From contig NW_025776224.1 of the NCBI RefSeq assembly GCF_021130785.1, positions 101,332 to 165,331 of the forward strand: 64,000 nucleotides of DNA, in the 5' to 3' direction. A model generated the notes under the pieces. The model saw nothing but the letters and a program-made list of their open reading frames with translations, did not search any database and was not told where the DNA came from. Below, one piece after another: positions 1 through 14,100 of this stretch (the stretch's first letter is position 1; each line of letters begins with the position of its first letter). Source of the stretch: Homalodisca vitripennis (taxonomy: Eukaryota > Arthropoda > Insecta > Hemiptera > Cicadellidae). Position numbers and translations under genes: made by a program.

Positions 1-1226
1 GCTTCAATAATGCCACTTTTTTCTTAATGATTAAATTTTCCATTCTTCGATGCATGATTCAACGCCATTTTGTGTCATTTATTAATATGCATTATTTATT
101 TACGTAGGTATTCATGTAATATAGGTTATGAATATTTATATGAATTAATTTAATTATAGTAATAGGCTAATGAGCCGCATTATGATTATTACAATCAATT
201 ATACCACATAAAAATATTGAATTTGAATTCATGCTAAAAAAACTTCCACTAAGTAAACGTACCATACCACCAAGTGCTCCCTTAATTTCAGTATGAATTC
301 TGATTGGTCATGTGTCTACTGTAGGCACTCAGGAATGCTCAATAAATACCTGCCGACATTAAGAGGCACACTTGCAGCAAAATTCGACTGATGCGGTGTC
401 TGTCGGAGGTTCACACGTGATCAGGTGCTGTGCCCGTGTCCGCGTATCGATCAATAACCGATACACTATTAAATATTGCAAACACAACAGTTTAGAAAAT
501 GTAAAGTTGCAATATTATTTCAAATTTAAGCCTAAAATTGCATTCCTACAATATTTTACCATTTGGTACTATAATTTTCAAAAAGTCATCGAACTGTAAC
601 ATTTCGCCCCACATAAGCCTTCCTTTCATTTCGTTTCAACGCTATAATGTGTTCCGATAGTGGAATTCTCACCCCTTAGTCAATCCACTTGCTCCAAGAC
701 CAATATTAAACTGATCATGCACCACTGTACGAGAAAACATCGTAGTCTCGTTAAATTCTTTGTTGTGTTTAAAAATTGTCTTGAGATTTTGGCAGTTCTT
801 AGTTCGAAAAGAGTACGGCCTTGCGTAAGTACCTTGAGTAACCACATGAAGTACTTGAAAATATGTAGCTTAAATAGAAATTATATTCGATATTGTTACA
901 TAAAAACGGTTTCCGTAAATAATGATAGTATAGAAAGGTAAAATAATGTCATTTTATAATTTATGTTAAGTTTGCGTAAAATATTTTACATTTTAATTAT
1001 GGGAAGAAAACTCTCTTTCTGCTACATTCAAGAAAGGCATTAAGTTCACACATACTTTTGCTTGTTTCTGTGTATACTACCCATTCATAAAGCCGTATCT
1101 GAAAATTTACATGAAAAACTTTTTAAATTTATTGTTTCTGCGAATTAGGAAAATCTTATTTCTTTTTCCTGTATAATATTTAGTTTAATACATGCATGCA
1201 TGATATTTTTTATAATTTGAAAAAAC
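1..1226. other. Non-coding AT-rich DNA
   Basis: No reading frame here resembles a protein family. The two short open frames near 372-599 and 660-941 lack recognisable motifs. I see no repeat or RNA gene. Confidence 0.5.
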
Positions 1227-1437
1227 ATAATTTTAATAACATAATATGAATAAACCTTTAACACTTTTTAAACTTAATAAATAAAAAATAAATAATTACT
1301 TGGTTTTTAATTATTTATTTTTATAATTAACTTAACCTTATTTTGTACCTGAAGATGAAATCACTGATTTCGAAATGTACATCGTAACAAAAATAAAAGT
1401 TTAAAAAGTGTTAAAGGTTTATTCATATTATGTTATT
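1227..1437. mobile_element. Foldback/MITE-like element with 40-bp inverted ends
   Basis: The segment starting ATAACATAATATGAATAAAC near 1227 recurs in inverted, essentially perfect form at about 1397-1437. The stem is about 40 bp and encloses roughly 120 bp of AT-rich DNA. Inside, at about 1350-1385, lies GATGAAATC-ACT-GATTTCGAAATG, itself a small hairpin. Inverted ends with no coding capacity fit a non-autonomous foldback element or MITE. The target-site duplication is unclear because the flanks are simple A/T sequence. The family is unknown to me. Confidence 0.6.
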
Positions 1438-2009
1438 TATATGTATAAAACACTTTTAGAGGCTACATCTCTAACATAATTTTATTTTTAAGTCTCTTAT
1501 TTGAACAAATAAAGTGAAAGAAAGGATGAAGGAACCCTTTATTTGCCTCTTTTAAAATAAAATGATTTCAATGTTTATAACAGATCAAATAGAATATTGC
1601 ATAAAATTGTCTAAACCTTTAAAATTCAGACTAATATGGCATAAACAGTACGAAGCTTAGCTGTCAATGACTGCAACCTAATAGGCTTATTTCATTAACG
1701 GGTTTTAAAATTTGTCAAACGTCAAAGTGTCATTAATTGTACAACCTAATTAACCGTCAAACCAACGTTCTATTCATACTCGTTATAACTAATACGGAAC
1801 TGCAATTAATTTTAATTACTTGCCAGAAGTACCTGTTATAATAAATATTATTTTCCAATTTTCCATTCTGATTCTAGGTTGAAAGGTTTCACATTGTCTA
1901 GGTCAGCTGAGAGTTTGTTTGGTCATGGTAATTCAGATTTTGTAAAACTACTTCAAAATTCTAAAACAGTAATGAGGAAGTAGGCATATCCTTCGTATAA
2001 GTGGGTATA
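1438..2009. other. Non-coding AT-rich DNA
   Basis: No coding signal, RNA gene or repeat was recognised here. Confidence 0.5.
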
Positions 2010-2760
2010 ATTTATTAAACGTTTCTTTAGAGGCTCGGCAATGTGCTAACTGCGTGTCCACTGTAAGGCGCTCTGCCTTTGAAGCTAAATCTCCGTGGTG
2101 CTAGTTAATTGGTCTAGGAGGATCACCCTGACCACTTCTGTGTTGAAGTTGTGCTACTAGGGAGTAATCGTTGGTGGCAGAAGTGAAGTTCATAACACGT
2201 TTTTTTAGACTAAAAACGTTTCATTATACAATTCCTTTCAAGCTTTTCCTTACTTAACGCTTAGTACCTTACCCAGCATTGATCACTTCTAGCTGGTCTA
2301 TACTTTCCAGTTAAACTTACATTGGGCACAGCAAAAACCGATGTGTCACTTAAATCTTGACAATCATAGATTTCCAGGAACGTAAAATCACTAATAACAA
2401 ATGTCGAAATTCTGGATCGTAAGGGTAATTCGATAGGTCTAGTGTAGTGCAGGAGATCACTGTTGAAATTGGAGGGGTTTGTTCTTTAAAAGTCAAACGA
2501 TCTTGCCAGGATAGATATAAGGGTTTGCCATCCCTGGCATTTTTGACTGGTTGAGGCTGGCTCAGAGCTGGTTCGCGGGGATATGACTTGAGATTATCGC
2601 CCTAAATTCTTCCTCATGGATATCAATAGGAGGCGATCCCTACCCCTAACTACCTATCCAGAATATCCTGTCACTCGGGAAGCAGTCCAAAGCTCCTTGT
2701 AGGAATAGGTGGAATCTTTAAGCTACTTTTCCTAAAAGAATAAAAAAACCCTGTAAAATG
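2010..2760. other. GC-richer segment, probably a degraded repeat
   Basis: Base composition rises clearly above the flanks. The minus strand between about 2035 and 2100 contains TTAGCTTCAAAGGCAGAGC, which resembles a tRNA D-arm/A-box with one inserted base. No matching B-box is convincing. The downstream end runs into an A-rich tract near 2740. A decayed tRNA-derived SINE or a transcribed non-coding unit is possible, but neither is proven. Confidence 0.3.
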
Positions 2761-2828
2761 ACATGTAACATCATATATACGAGAACGTCGCATAATTTCA
2801 ATAACCGAGAAATAAAAATAAGTAAGTG

Positions 2829-2902
2829 TTCCGCTAGGCTTCGCACCCGTTCTAACTTTTTGGGTGAGTGTGCTACCATTACACCATAAAGCCCTTACTT
2901 TT
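2829..2902 (-). tRNA. tRNA-like relic (pseudo-tRNA or SINE head)
   Basis: On the minus strand the segment opens with GGGCTTTATGGTGTAATGG and continues TAGCAC, which matches a tRNA A-box and D-arm (similar to Gln-type tRNAs). It later contains GGTGCGAAGCC, close to the B-box consensus GGTTCGANNCC. The acceptor and T-stems pair poorly, so a functional tRNA is unlikely. A pseudogene or the head of a tRNA-derived SINE fits better. Confidence 0.3.
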
Positions 2903-2957
2903 TACGATTCAATTGTTTTAAATTTGGCCGTATCTGTCACATATGTGTTGAAATAAA

Positions 2958-3020
2958 ACACACACACACACACACACGTGTGTGTGCGCACATGTGTGTA
3001 TGTGCGCGTGAGTGTGATAT
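2958..3020. repeat. CA/TG microsatellite with inversion point
   Basis: A run of CA dinucleotides switches to TG dinucleotides at ACACGTGTGT, which makes a self-complementary block. It then degrades through GCGCACATGTGTGTATG. Confidence 0.9.
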
Positions 3021-6000
3021 TGTGATCTTAAAAATTAACTTAATTTATAGTTTTGAGCTGAAAAATTCACTGTACAGAACTAAAGCAGCATTTGAGAGAC
3101 TTTGTTTCATTTTATTAAATCCTTTTATACTAACTGAAATCGCTTAACGTGTAGTTGTCAAAAAAATTGCAATGAGGAGTCTAAATTTAGCATCCCCGAT
3201 TGGAGTATTTATATAATTACAAGACCTTTGACATTTGTTTAAATATACCAAACTCAGAGACTTGTAAATAACGTGACGCAAGAGAATGAAGCAAAAACAT
3301 TTAAATCTGTCACAGCGAAATGGCTTGTGATATTTGCAGTCTCTGTGGGCGGTAATATCCGCATTTTATACATATCTGCGTCCCACCGCCAGCGTAATAG
3401 CGAGGCATCTAAACCATGCAAACACTACGTTTTAACGTTCAAAATTAAAACTGGTGCAATAACCCACATTGTACTAGTATAGTGCAACATCGATCATGGA
3501 TCTAGTAATCGGGTTAACAAATCACCTCAAATTTGGTTTAAGATAGCATTATGTTGTGAAATAATTATACAAACTTTTATAAATGAAAGCGATAAAAAGT
3601 TGTTAATTAATTCTGGTACAGTTGATGGGGGGTTTCTATTTAACGAATATATCCATCAGATAGCGAAAAATGTGGCAGTGTTTTTTTTAGAGGAAATATT
3701 TTCTTACTTATTTCTATGTAATTAAAAAAGTATATGTTCCTTTATACGTGAAAAAAACCAACTATTTGTAATGTGTAAATAGATTAAATTAATAACTGTA
3801 AAGTTATACATAGAAAGTATCTTGACCAATAAAACAAATTGTATCTTTGGTAGTAGCTAAAACAGAAATAACAATATTTTCAGGTTAAAAACTCTACTAT
3901 ACCTTAAAAAGTTGCAACAATTGGAGGTCCAATATAATCCTTCCTGAGGCACTGAGATAGGAAATAGTACATACATACGTCTGTACGAATTGTATGTCAA
4001 GATTTGTTACAGTATGACATCCGTTTGTAGACGAAAAAAGGATAAAAATCCACTCTGCAGCTGCAAGATAAGGCATATTTATATTTCTATATCGTAGTGT
4101 GATTACAAAGCTTATATTATATATTTACAGCTGGAAGTAGTGAAATAGGATATGTTACAGTCGATGTCACCTCAATCGTTTTACATTCCTGAATGATTCT
4201 ACTGACATATTACAAACAATATAACACATACATTTACAATTTACATAATCAAAACCATGTACTTTTAAAAAGAGTATATGTTTCATCTTACTCATGACTA
4301 TTATGTATACAATTTATAACTAACAGCTTTTAATTTAATTACATAATATCTGAGCATTTAACAAAAATCTGTGTAAGTAATTAATATTATATAAAATATT
4401 ATACACGGGCTTTTTGGATTTTGAAATTATGAGCATAATATTTTGTAATAATTTAATTATTACGATTTATATATTATATATACTTGTGTCCCCATCTTAG
4501 TTATATTATACTTGAAATTTTGGTAATAAATGCCTTTACGCGTACAGATACATAAATGCCTAATAAGTACTTTTTTCTCTTAAACAACTTGTTTATTATA
4601 AGACATTATTGACAGGATATGCACGTGATTAGCTCTACAATCACTTGTATATCTCACCCAGAGATGTAGACTAAAATATTGTTTGTGGACACGAATGCGA
4701 TGAATCTCCATAGAAATGACAGACAGCCATCACTGTTGCAATCGTTATTGGATTAAAACCGAGTTACAAGAAAAATGTTTTTATCAAATGTTACTGGACT
4801 AATTAATAATTAATCTATATTTACATTGTAATCTATAAAAAAGGTTATGTTTAAATAACCTAAACACAGTTAAAACATTTGCACAGACTTGTTATTAGTC
4901 AAATTCTATATCTTGATTTTGTATTTACTCGGTCCTCTGCCAAAATGTGAAAATATTAAATTAACAAAACAATAAAACAGTTTCCTGAAAAATAAATAAA
5001 TGATGAAATATCAATTTCGCTCATGTATTGACACTCAATAAGCGGAATTAAACAAAATCCTCTAGTTTATATTAATTAAATAGTACTTTATTAATTTTAT
5101 TTAGCATGTTAGAGGTGTAATGAAGATCACTTTTTACAGATAAATACATATATTGACATTTTAAAATGTTTAAAAATCTACTACCCTTCTAAGCTGCAGA
5201 CGGTTTTTTGGTTTTAAATAATACTAATTAATTAAATTTGTTTATACTTGTAATGAGAATAAACTACGCAAGAGTTAATTTTGTAGCCAGAATATATTTT
5301 CTTACGAAAATGCAGCAAGAGCTAAAATTTTGCTACAACATTGCTAAAATAAAAAAAAGATCCACTCGAGGACAGTCGGCCAGACCGATACCTGAGTGCA
5401 GCAAAGAATGTCGTTTAGGGCGTGTCCTGAACACCCTGGCTCTTACCCTCATCAAACCAGAGATAGGCTTCGTTGCTGAATTGTTATGCTGCTGAACAGA
5501 GACAGAGCTTGGATATTGACGTTCTCAATTTATAACCTTGGCGCCTCAAAACATATGAGAGCTGCTTTTAATCAGATGCTACATTAACAAGTAGCATTCA
5601 AAGACCAACGTTTTAGTAAAATACCTAAATTTGTATACACTTTTTATTTTTAGCCTTGCCTGTGACATGCGACTGCACATCGTTTTAGAGTTTGCGTTGA
5701 TGACCATAAATATTATTGTCTGTGAGACGTCTAGTTTAGTTTTCCTTTCTTTTTGGTTTTTTTAAATTTGTGACACAGTTATTTTAGCCACCACAATGAA
5801 CATTTTCGTGTACGGTTTTAAAACAAAGTTAATCTTCCAAAATATGTAATATTACCATTCAAGTATTCCGATTAGGACTGGTTTCATGTACGTTATTGTA
5901 AATTAAATCTCTTTAGGGAGTTACAAGAATATTGTTTTAAATTTCTTTATTTAATTCCACTGATAATACTTGATTCAAGGATTTCTCATTATCCTCAAGT

Positions 6001-7982
6001 GAGTGGCAGAACTAAATTTTTCTACCAGGACAATCAGGAGATACAACTACTTAACTACTGCTACTGTATTGTTAGATAAAAATACTTTTGTTGTTATTTA
6101 ATAACAACGGTTTTCGTTGTTTCTCAACACATACATATAATGTGTAATGTTATTTGTACCATGTGATTATATGTGGAATAGATTATATAATTGCCTAATC
6201 ATCCGGTTGATAATAGTTATACACATACTTGGATTTTAATTGTAATTTGTAGTTGTAATCTGTTCTTGGATAAACCTGCACTATAAAGAACTGTTGTAAA
6301 ATTTAAATTAATTTTATACAATTATTCAACTATAAAATAAAGTCGAGGGTTCAGATAACAGTTAGGGTAGGGTTTTATGCTGGTTTAGAAAAATATTTTG
6401 TTCAATAGTATAGAAGTGTATAAATATTTTTTATAATATTAATTACTTACACAGATTTTTGTTTATTCTCATTACATTCAATTCTAGGTAAAACTAGAAA
6501 ATCGTTCCCTTTTATTCACTATGTTTTAAAATACTGATATTTAAAAATGTAATGCATTTGCTTAAGATTTATTTACAATATAGTGATATAAAAAATTATA
6601 TTATATCTTTTCAGTCTTTCCTTAAGAAACTAAACAATGGCATTTTAAGGTAACAGTTTAAAAAATATAAAAGTTTTCAAAAGTTTTGAAGCATCTGAGC
6701 ATTTGTAATTGTAGAGAGCATATTAGTCCAGCTATTTGATTTTTGAGAAACTATAGTATAACATTTTAAAAATTACGGTTTTTTATAGCACACATCAAAA
6801 AGCAATAAATAAAAAAGTTTATTAGCTTTTTTAAACGTAATTATATTATATATTTGTAATCAAAAATTGTGCATATACGAAACTGAATATTACTGAGTAA
6901 TTTTATGTTGGTGAGGATAAACACGAAAAAATTTGTAAATTAAAACTTTACATAGGAAACCTTTTATAAAATTTCGCATTTATACTGGAGATGCAGCATA
7001 ATTTAAAAAATTCAGATTTTTCACAACATATAACTTGAAATAGATGTCAGTTAGCCTCTACTATAATTACACATTAGAAACAAAAAGTGTTCAATGTTTT
7101 TCCAAACACTGGCACAATTTTCATTTTTGCTTATAAAAATAATTTCCAAGCTTTTAAAAAAATTAGATATATTAAAAAAAATTTTACTTATAAACCTTTA
7201 ATTTAATCTAGGATATCAGATATGATGTAGTTAAAAAATATATTTATTAAATCTAAAATTAAATAATAAATCTATGCTACATATGGAATTGATCCCAAAC
7301 TCAAACTCATGAGGAAGTGGTTAACCAATATGTGTACTAGTAAGTAATATGCTGTCCTAAACAATTTAGAGAATGCAAGATGTGGTAGAGTGAAGTTTCA
7401 ATTAGGGGACAATATAAACGAAACAATACACAATTAGCAAACTGTATCGTTCTAGTTAATGTACATTTTGTGCGAGTTGTTGTTTTGCCCTTTCCAGCAA
7501 TAGAATTGACACTGTTTTTAGAGGTATATTATTTATCGTCTTGTAACTGAAATAGAGATATATTGAGATATTATTTCAAACTGACACATACTTTTAACTA
7601 CATGTAGCATTTAACTACATTAACGCTACAAATATAGTATAGTTTCAATCGGTTTTAAGTAAGTAGAGAGCCTTTCAATTACAATCTTAGGATACGAATC
7701 CCATTCTTACTAAATACATTTTTGAGAAACATAAAGTTATCTCAAAATAATCTTTACGTTTGTTATGCATTCACAAAAGATTTACCCATTAAGTTATATT
7801 AAAGTTACTTACATGAAAATTTAAGTATACAAATATAATTTTCTAGGTTAACAAAATCATAAAACTGAGATTTATATAAGGTTACAAAATGTTAGTGACG
7901 GGACTGATATTTTCGTCACTTAGTCAAAGGCTAATTAGCAGAACAGAGTTTCATATTTTAACAGATCGCTCAATCAACAAGA
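3021..7982. other. Non-coding AT-rich DNA
   Basis: About 5 kb with no convincing gene. The 85-codon frame at 5238-5495 includes a slightly GC-richer stretch (about 5360-5480) but has no motif I recognise. No tandem arrays were seen. Confidence 0.45.
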
Positions 7983-7991
7983 GAACACACA

Positions 7992-8080
<89 letters not shown>
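7983..8080. repeat. Compound CA-TA microsatellite
   Basis: CA dinucleotides run from about 7985 to 8022 and then about 55 bp of pure TA dinucleotides run to 8080. The open frame through it (Thr-His then Ile-Tyr repeats) is a translation of the microsatellite and not a gene. Confidence 0.95.
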
Positions 8081-8084
<4 letters not shown>

Positions 8085-10496
8085 GTAATAGTTATTTTAA
8101 AGATTAAAAATGTAAAGAATTGCTTACGTAAAGTTATATTTCACGTAAATGCACGTTTGTTTGATTTCAATAATAATAATAAACTTAATAATTTGCAACA
8201 TTCAACAAGTTTGCCTTAAACTATAAACGCTACAGAAAATTATTTAGCAATAATAATAATATCAATATTTTAGCAAACCTAAACGACTTTTAAAACACTT
8301 AATACTTAGTGGGAGGAATTGCAAGGCCAAGCTTTGTAGACAATAATTTTATTGAATTTCCTGTTAAAACTGGTTAAGTTGCAAATAAACCTTTAATGCA
8401 TTTGATATCGAGGTCGACTCGCTTTTATGTTAACAAAATGGATGAGATGTAGTGTCATAAATATGAAGAAACGAACCTTAATATTTACGACATGGTCGGT
8501 TGGATGTGTAAAGTGCTACCCCTAAAACCTCTAGGGGGCGACAAAACTTTCACTCCTGGACAATGGCTCAGAGCCACTTCCATGTAGGCATCTCCATCCT
8601 GCACTATACTGGCATTGCTTCATCCCCATTGGAAGTTAATCAATTTATATACTCTAGGTTAACCGGATTAAGACATAGTTAATTAAACACTTAAATGTAA
8701 TCTTTAGTTGTTTCGTAAAAACTCATCACAATACATACATAGTCTCCCTTCATAATGTAGTAGACATACCATGTAGTTGAGCAAGATAACAATCTCAGGC
8801 CTACGAGTTTCAAGTTACACATTTTATAAGACATACAAGATTTCGTTTTCATTATTTTGAACATAATTTGTTATTGCGATTTAATATTTAAATAAATTTA
8901 TTTGTATGTTGAAAATTTTATAATTATAAAATACTATAAAATATATTGTTGCAAAAGTAGATAAAATTAAATAACAACTCGAGAGCATGCAAGAATACAG
9001 TCCAAGAATATATTTATAATACTTTTAAAATCAATATAAAAATGTTATAATGATAAGTTTAAATATGAGTATATATATATCTTCCGTGCGTTTTGTTCTT
9101 TACAAGAAAAAAGTTAAGAATTAATTGTATTGATGTTAGAACATTGTATCACTGACTATTTATCTGTCTAGGTAACAACATGCTCTAGCAATAATAAGGT
9201 TTACACTCGCAGCTTCGAGAGTACAACATTTAGTGAGTGCTTCATAGCCTATGATAAAAAGTACTCTTTAAACTCCGTTTCCCTAAAAGGTTTTTAATGA
9301 TATAAAACACCCTGTACCACATTGTAAGTACAGTGTCTGTACACACCGCATCACAAGTGGATTTGTAAGTATGAGAGTTTCGAGAACTGCTATGCTTGCG
9401 TATGGTGGTAGACAACATCCTGGCCCGGAGAATGACTCATTGAACATTGATAACCATTTTCATATATTTTACTTAGACAGTATAGAGGTAGTATAGGTGG
9501 AGTTTTAAACCAAACTTTAACCTTCCGACTAAGTCATTTGAAATTTATCGCACATAAAGACAGACAAACAACCGCCCAATAAGTTGTTAATTAACCTCTA
9601 CATTGATAATTTTGAATATGAATGAATATGTTCTAAGAGCACAACCCTAAGTGTTACAATCGTCAGTAAATGATTGTATCATTTCCTTATACAGCTCTTA
9701 CAAATACAAATAAAACCCTAACCGTCCCAAAAAACCAGGCAAATAATAAACTGTCCTATCCATTGACAGACAAATAATAATGTTAAATTGGTAGAAGGTA
9801 TTCCCTTTGTTTTAAGAGAACTATGTCGTGAAAAAGAGCTATGCTGTAAATTATAATAGTAAATCAGTGTGTATTAGAGAACTGTTATCAAGTTGTGAGC
9901 AATGTTTAAAACTTTTGAGGACATCTTTACAAAGTTAGTTTACAATCAATAATATATTGTAACTTAGCAGAAAGACAAGAAAGTGAATGAAGGCACACAA
10001 TTTTCATGTTTGTAATAGCTAAGAAACATAACTGTGGACAAATGTATGTTACTTTACCTTGGTATCAGTTCCAAGTTTCGCACTTTTAGAACTGTCACTA
10101 AACGTTTTGGGACGAAATTCTCATTGGCAGCCATATAAAAACACGTAGGTCAAATGACGTAAAAAACACACAATAATACGAGTACATACAATTCAACAAA
10201 TAAAACATACGAACAAAAAATATTTTAAGCAACACATACACGGTAGGCCTACCGCACACGCACAACGGAGACAGGCACCGGCCGAAGTATCTGTGCTGCA
10301 TATAGTAAAAATTCTACGAAAGCGAATTATGAAACTATTGACACGGAAAATTACAACATATTTGTTGAGAAAACACATTCCTTCCATCCCATTTTAATCA
10401 GCAATCCCATGTAACGTAACGCGATACAAATGTCCTTTACCGTTGACCTTTTGTGAAAATGTTATTGAAGGTTAAGGTCCTAAGTTTAAACCTTTA
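8081..10496. other. Non-coding DNA
   Basis: Mostly AT-rich. GC-richer patches lie at about 8490-8640 and 9330-9440, but I could not assign them. Overlapping short minus-strand frames at 10098-10387 have no recognisable motif. Confidence 0.4.
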
Positions 10497-10519
10497 TAAA
10501 AAAAAAAAAAAAAAAAAAC
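10497..10519. repeat. Poly-A tract
   Basis: About 21 consecutive A residues. This could be the tail of an old retroposed sequence, but no body was recognised upstream. Confidence 0.8.
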
Positions 10520-11158
10520 AGCCAATATAAGAAAGTAAATTCGTCAAATATACTGTCGTTACTTAAATATTTTATGATTTGCGCCCACTATATACATTGT
10601 TTACAAATTCTTTTTATTAAAGTTTGTCTCTTTGCCAATATGAATATTCTAGACTCCCTATTGGCCAATACTCACAATTTTCAAAACCAATTTAATCCTA
10701 GTTCAGACGAACACTAATTTAAACCCTAGAAGTCAGTTCACACGACAATTACCGTGATTGCTGACACACGGAAATGGAATTCTGCCAATCGATAATTGGT
10801 ATGATACGCTTCGTTAACGCTCAGTGAATTACTAGTCATTGTTAAATAATTTTAAATTTGTTCATGCATACATTTTAATATTGCAATAAACGTAAACATA
10901 TTATGTCATCATTTTTTTTACTATATATTAATAACCTCAAAATTTAAGTGCAAAAATGCCATTATATTACAATAAGAACCATCCAGATATCATTGAAATC
11001 GATAACATAGGTTTCAAGAGTACAAATAAATTGACCAAGTTTTAAGATACAGTGAACGAGACATATTTTACATACTACTAAATTTTATTATAACATGTAA
11101 CTTTAAAATACTGAGAAATATACAATATTACGTCATAAAAGGTGTGGTGACTAAATAC
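10520..11158. other. Non-coding AT-rich DNA
   Basis: No gene or repeat was recognised between the poly-A tract and the satellite array. Confidence 0.5.
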
Positions 11159-14100
11159 CACTGTATGTTAGATGTCTAGTAAACTCAGATCTACCCTGTG
11201 GTAAACAGTCCTCAGAGACTACCGCCGGACGGTCACTGTTGTTACATGTGTTGTAAACTGTATGTTAGATGTCTAGTGAACTCATCTTATAGTAAGTAGA
11301 GTGATGTCTGGGAATAGAAAATCGATCTACCCTGTGGTAAACAGTCCTCAGAGACTACCGCCGGACGGTCACTGTTGTTACATGTGTTGTAAACTGTATG
11401 TTAGATGTCTAGTGAACTCATCTTATAGTAAGTAGAGTGATGTCTGGGAATAGACAATCGATCTACCCTGTGGTAAACAGTCCTCAGAGACTACCGCCGG
11501 ACGGTCACTGTTGTTACATGTGTTGTAAACTGTATGTTAGATGTCTAGTGAACTCATCTTATAGTAAGTAGAGTGATGTCTGGGAATAGACAAATCGATC
11601 TACCCTGTGGTAAACAGTCCTCAGAGACTACCGCCGGACGGTCGCTGTTGTTACATGTGTTGTAAACTGTATGTTAGATGTCTAGTGAACTCATCTTATA
11701 GTAAGTAGAGTGATGTCTGGGAATAGACAATCGATCTACCCTGTGGTAAACAGTCCTCAGAGACTACCGCCGGACGGTCGCTGTTGTTACATGTGTTGTA
11801 AACTGTATGTTAGATGTCTAGTGAACTCATCTTATAGTAAGTAGAGTGATGTCTGGGAATAGACAATCGATCTACCCTGTGGTAAACAGTCCTCAGAGAC
11901 TACCGCCGGACGGTCACTGTTGTTACATGTGTTGTAAACTGTATGTTAGATGTCTAGTGAACTCATCTTATAGTAAGTAGAGTGATGTCTGGGAATAGAC
12001 AATCGATCTACCCTGTGGTAAAACAGTCCTCAGAGACTACCGCCGGACGGTCGCTGTTGTTACATGTGTTGTAAACTGTATGTTAGATGTCTAGTGAACT
12101 CATCTTATAGTAAGTAGAGTAATGTCTGGGAATAGACAAATCGATCTACCCTGTGGTAAACAGTCCTCAGAGACTACCGCCGGACGGTCGCTGTTGTTAC
12201 ATGTGTTGTAAACTGTATGTTAGATGTCTAGTGAAACTCATCTTATAGTAAGTAGAGTGATATCTGGGAATAGACAATCGATCTACCCTGTGGTAAACAG
12301 TCCTCAGAGACTACCGCCGGACGGTCGCTGTTGTTACATGTGTTGAAAAACTGTATGTTAGATGTCTAGTGAACTCATCTTATAGTAAGTAGAGTGATGT
12401 CTGGGAATAGACAATCGATCTACCCTGTGGTAAACAGTCCTCAGAGACTACCGCCGGACGGTCACTGTTGTTACATGTGTTGTAAACTGTATGTTAGATG
12501 TCTAGTGAACTCATCTTATAGTAAGTAGAGTGATGTCTGGGAATAGACAATCGATCTACCCTGTGGTAAACAGTCCTCAGAGACTACCGCCGGACGGTCG
12601 CTGTTGTTACATGTGTTGTAAACTGTATGTTAGATGTCTAGTGAACTCATCTTATAGTAAGTAGAGTGATGTCTGGGAATAGACAATCGATCTACCCTGT
12701 GGTAAACAGTCCTCAGAGACTACCGCCGGACGGTCACTGTTGTTACATGTGTTGTAAACTGTATGTTAGATGTCTAGTGAACTCATCTTATAGTAAGTAG
12801 AGTGATGTCTGGGAATAGACAAATCGATCTACCCTGTGGTAAACAGTCCTCAGAGACTACCGCCGGACGGTCGCTGTTGTTACATGTGTTGTAAACTGTA
12901 TGTTAGATGTCTAGTGAACTCATCTTATAGTAAGTACAGTGATGTCTGGGAATAGACAATCGATCTACCCTGTGGTAAACAGTCCTCAGAGACTACCGCC
13001 GGACGGTCGCTGTTGTTACATGTGTTGTAAACTGTATGTTAGATGTCTAGTGAACTCATCTTATAGTAAGTAGAGTGATGTCTGGGAATAGACAATCGAT
13101 CTACCCTGTGGTAAACAGTCCTCAGAGACTACCGCCGGACGGTCACTGTTGTTACATGTGTTGTAAACTGTATGTTAGATGTCTAGTGAACTCATCTTAT
13201 AGTAAGTAGAGTGATGTCTGGGAATAGACAATCGATCTACCCTGTGGTAAACAGTCCTCAGAGACTACCGCCGGACGGTCGCTGTTGTTACATGTGTTGT
13301 AAAACTGTATGTTAGATGTCTAGTGAACTCATCTTATAGTAAGTAGAGTGATGTCTGGGAATAGACAAATCGATCTACCCTGTGGTAAACAGTCCTCAGA
13401 GACTACCGCCGGACGGTCGCTGTTGTTACATGTGTTGTAAAACTGTATGTTAGATGTCTAGTGAACTCATCTTATAGTAAGTAGAGTGATATCTGGGAAT
13501 AGACAATCGATCTACCCTGTGGTAAACAGTCCTCAGAGACTACCGCCGGACGGTCGCTGTTGTTACATGTGTTGTAAACTGTATGTTAGATGTCTAGTGA
13601 AACTCATCTTATAGTAAGTAGAGTGATGTCTGGGAATAGACAATCGATCTTACCCTGTGGTAAACAGTCCTCAGAGACTACCGCCGGACGGTCACTGTTG
13701 TTACATGTGTTGTAAACTGTATGTTAGATGTCTAGTGAACTCATCTTATAGTAAGTAGAGTGATGTCTGGGAATAGACAATCGATCTACCCTGTGGTAAA
13801 CAGTCCTCAGAGACTACCGCCGGACGGTCACTGTTGTTACATGTGTTGTAAAACTGTATGTTAGATGTCTAGTGAACTCATCTTATAGTAAGTAGAGTGA
13901 TGTCTGGGAATAGACAATCGATCTACCCTGTGGTAAACAGTCCTCAGAGACTACCGCCGGACGGTCACTGTTGTTACATGTGTTGTAAACTGTATGTTAG
14001 ATGTCTAGTGAACTCATCTTATAGTAAGTAGAGTGATGTCTGGGAATAGACAATCGATCTACCCTGTGGTAAACAGTCCTCAGAGACTACCGCCGGACGG

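Noticed and set aside
7889..8107. 72-codon open frame
   Set aside because: It is mostly a translation of CA and TA dinucleotide repeats.
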